Assembly: GCA_034434335.1 (NCBI GenBank)
Contig: DAOTZS010000152.1
Location: 1 to 6,204, forward strand
Direction: 5' to 3'
Length of the DNA: 6,204 nt
DNA from: DAOTZS01 sp034434335
Lineage (GTDB): Bacteria > Chloroflexota > Anaerolineae > CG2-30-64-16
A program made the translations under genes and the position numbers. Of this stretch, positions 4,894-6,204 are shown piece after piece (positions within the stretch are counted from its first letter, which is position 1; the number at the start of each line of letters is the position of its first letter). Under the pieces are notes generated by a model. That model worked only from the letters and a program-made list of their open reading frames with translations. It searched no databases and had not been told where the DNA came from.

Positions 4894-5883
4894 TCACGCC
4901 AGCTTCTGCTGTGCGAACACAGCCGCACCCAGCAGGGCAGCCTGGTCTCCCAGTTTAGCCTGCACAATCTTCACATCGCGAGCCCCCCGCTTGTTGATGA
5001 AATACTGGTATGCTACCTGGCGGATCGGTTCCAGGAAACCTCCGCCCAGTGCCTCCACCACCCCGCCACCGAAGATTACCATCTCTGGGTCAACGAAATT
5101 CACCACTGAGGCGGTCAATATCCCAAGGTAGAACTGGGCACGGCTGATCACCTCCGCCACCAGAGGGTCACCGTTGTTGTAGGCCTCGGCCAACACCCCA
5201 CTGGTCAGCCGATCGCGGTTATCGCGTTTCATGATGCGCGGGATGAGGCTCTCCCGTCCGGCATTGATCCCTGCCCAGATATCGCGCTCGATGGCCGTGC
5301 GACTGGCCAGCGCCTCGACACAGCCGCGATTGCCACATCCGCAGACCGGGCCATCGGCCAGGACCACCATGTGGCCGACTTCGGCCGCGGCCTTGCGCCA
5401 TCCCTGGCGCAACTTGCCGTCCAGGATCAGGCCACCACCGATGCCGGTGCCCACGAAGATCCCCACCACATCCCTGGCCCCCTGCCCGGCTCCCAACGCG
5501 TACTCGCCTAAAGTGCCCAGGTTGACATCGTTCTCGATAAAGACGGGTACCCGGAGGCGCTGTTGCAGAAGCTCCGCCAACGGCACATTCTCCCAACCGC
5601 CCAGGTTGGGCGCGTTCCAGATGATGCCCCGGTCGGGATCGAGCGGCCCAGGCGCGCCGGCGCATACCGCCACGATATCCGCCATCTGCAGCTTGGCATC
5701 CTCGACAGCATCGAACACTGTCTTGCTGATCCGATCTACGACCTTCTCGACCCCGTTTTCCGGCTTTGTGGCGCGCTTGGCTGTGCCCAGGACCTTGCCC
5801 TCGCCATTGACCACACCGGCCAGGACCTTGGTGCCGCCGATGTCTATGCCTACCACCAGCTTCTGATTCGTGCTCTTGCCCAT
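4894..5883 (-). CDS. ROK family sugar kinase, probable glucokinase
   Basis: A 329-aa cytoplasmic kinase, normal length for ROK sugar kinases. It shows the ATP phosphate-binding motif GIDIGGTK (12-19), the sugar-binding/catalytic ENDVN (117-121, catalytic base D119), a second phosphate loop GTGIGGG (145-151), EVGH (168-171) and the zinc motif CGCGNRGC (181-188), in which H171 with C181, C183 and C188 would hold zinc, followed by E190. It lacks the N-terminal winged helix of ROK repressors, so it is an enzyme, not a regulator. The likely reaction is ATP-dependent phosphorylation of glucose to glucose-6-phosphate, feeding glycolysis; N-acetylated or other hexoses cannot be excluded. The start is supported by GGGAGGA (complement of 5887-5893) 3-4 nt before the ATG. 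No clear promoter is visible upstream, where a repeat element begins within ~30 nt. It is convergent with the YvlD-like gene and probably unrelated to it functionally. Confidence 0.93.
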   Translation of the reverse strand: MGKSTNQKLVVGIDIGGTKVLAGVVNGEGKVLGTAKRATKPENGVEKVVDRISKTVFDAVEDAKLQMADIVAVCAGAPGPLDPDRGIIWNAPNLGGWENVPLAELLQQRLRVPVFIENDVNLGTLGEYALGAGQGARDVVGIFVGTGIGGGLILDGKLRQGWRKAAAEVGHMVVLADGPVCGCGNRGCVEALASRTAIERDIWAGINAGRESLIPRIMKRDNRDRLTSGVLAEAYNNGDPLVAEVISRAQFYLGILTASVVNFVDPEMVIFGGGVVEALGGGFLEPIRQVAYQYFINKRGARDVKIVQAKLGDQAALLGAAVFAQQKLA

Positions 5884-5973
5884 CTTTCCTCCCGTCTCTC
5901 TTTGGGATCGTCCAAAAATCAGTTGACACTTTCTGCCCCCCTCGGGCCTTCACAGCCCCTCACCCCCCTTTGT

Positions 5974-6041
5974 CCCCCCTCTCCCCTCGGGGCCGAGCCC
6001 TCGGGGCGTGGCTCTTGGCCTGCGGCCAGGGGAGAGGGGGG
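5974..6041. repeat. Hairpin 1 of the composite element
   Basis: CCCCCCTCTCCCCT (5974-5987) and AGGGGAGAGGGGGG (6028-6041) are perfect 14-bp arms. The enclosed segment forms a further imperfect stem: GGCCGAGCC (5991-5999) against GGCTCTTGGCC (6010-6020), with a two-base bulge. Confidence 0.75.
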
Positions 6042-6050
6042 ATTGAAGAG

Positions 6051-6093
6051 GGGGTTTTGTGGTGGCGGCCTTCGGCCGCCACCACAAAACCCC
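6051..6093. repeat. Hairpin 2: 20-bp perfect arms, 3-nt loop
   Basis: The arms 6051-6070 and 6074-6093 are fully complementary over 20 bp around TTC, the strongest secondary structure in the window. A TTTTT run (6094-6098) follows on the + strand, so a transcript running rightward would meet a terminator-like stem and U-tract. No + strand gene feeds into it here, so this may simply be part of the element's symmetry. It lies upstream of, and antisense to, the ROK transcript. Confidence 0.85.
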
Positions 6094-6105
6094 TTTTTGC
6101 TACTC

Positions 6106-6147
6106 CCTCCCCTCTCCCGCCGCCGAAGGCGAACGGGAGAGGGGAGG
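6106..6147. repeat. Hairpin 3 of the composite element
   Basis: CCTCCCCTCTCCCG (6106-6119) and CGGGAGAGGGGAGG (6134-6147) are perfect 14-bp arms. The loop contains a small inner stem CGCC/GGCG (6121-6124, 6128-6131). The arms share the CCCCTCTCCC word with hairpin 1, so hairpins 1 and 3 could also pair with each other in an alternative fold. Confidence 0.75.
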
Positions 6148-6204
6148 AGCAGAGGGTGGGGTGAGGGCCCTGGGAGGCAATTCTAATGACCGCAAAAAGT
6201 GTAA

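Larger units (their letters stand above)
5911..6204. repeat. Composite inverted-repeat element (MITE-like), truncated by right edge
   Basis: The 321 nt after the kinase start hold no credible gene but a nested inverted-repeat structure. Outermost, TTGACACTTTCTGC (5923-5936) is matched in inverted orientation by 6192-6204 (11 of 13 positions), and the match may continue past the window. Inside lie CCCTCACCCC (5957-5966) and GGGGTGAGGG (6158-6167), perfect 10-bp arms. Between them are three hairpins in a row, listed separately. One strand is strongly pyrimidine-rich on the left and purine-rich on the right. There is no transposase. The design resembles a non-autonomous palindromic mobile or dispersed element; I cannot name its family. 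Confidence 0.65.

Noticed and set aside
5563..6186. Open frame of 207 codons on the + strand running from the kinase gene into the right-end repeat
   Set aside because: It is antisense to the ROK motifs and its second half only translates the palindromic repeat (Arg/Pro/Gly-rich). No ribosome-binding site or domain.
6173..6204. TAGAAT on the - strand (6180-6185) as a -10 box for the kinase
   Set aside because: The only -35-like match (TTACAC at the window edge) is 13 nt away, too close, and the transcript would have to cross three strong hairpins over ~290 nt. Not supportable without more sequence.

Overview
This looks like a chromosomal window from a GC-rich bacterium, most plausibly a member of the Chloroflexota (Anaerolineae-like). 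That is inference from gene content and style: a DUF2089 zinc-ribbon regulator, a DUF4097-type repeat protein, proteins with short SHOCT-like helical modules, a YvlD-type small membrane protein, and a surface-type protein of a kind common in that phylum. No rRNA, tRNA, CRISPR array or transposase gene is visible.

Layout. Positions 2-805 (+) hold the 3' part of a large extracellular or surface-type protein cut by the left edge. A 268-nt gap follows. It carries a tandem 22-bp repeat that folds into a long palindrome, then an AT-rich tract with a near-consensus sigma-70-type promoter (974-1002). This promoter drives a compact cluster on the + strand: a DUF2089 zinc-ribbon/HTH regulator (1074-1460), a 412-aa DUF4097-like beta-solenoid protein (1489-2727) and a GNAT acetyltransferase (2735-3754). 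A 215-nt gap follows with a second palindrome, a small hairpin and an extended -10 promoter whose -10 lies in a dyad. Next come a 124-aa SHOCT-like protein (3970-4344) and a 122-aa four-helix membrane protein of the YvlD/'phage holin' family (4477-4845). A convergent ROK sugar kinase lies on the - strand (4894-5883), separated by a long imperfect hairpin. The last 321 nt hold no gene but a composite inverted-repeat element: three strong hairpins between outer arms, running to the right edge.

How the genes may work together. The central theme is a short helical-hairpin module (core I-T-x-[AE]-E-[AG]) found at the C-terminus of the DUF2089 regulator, the C-terminus of the solenoid protein and the N-terminus of the 124-aa protein. 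In Bacillus yvlABCD-type envelope loci, a protein with this type of module joined to DUF4097 lies beside the YvlD membrane protein. Here the same parts are spread over separate genes and joined to a DUF2089 regulator. I infer an envelope-stress-like regulatory system in which the shared modules mediate contacts between regulator, scaffold and membrane partner. The contacts are hypothetical. The ROK kinase and the left-edge surface protein look like unrelated neighbours.
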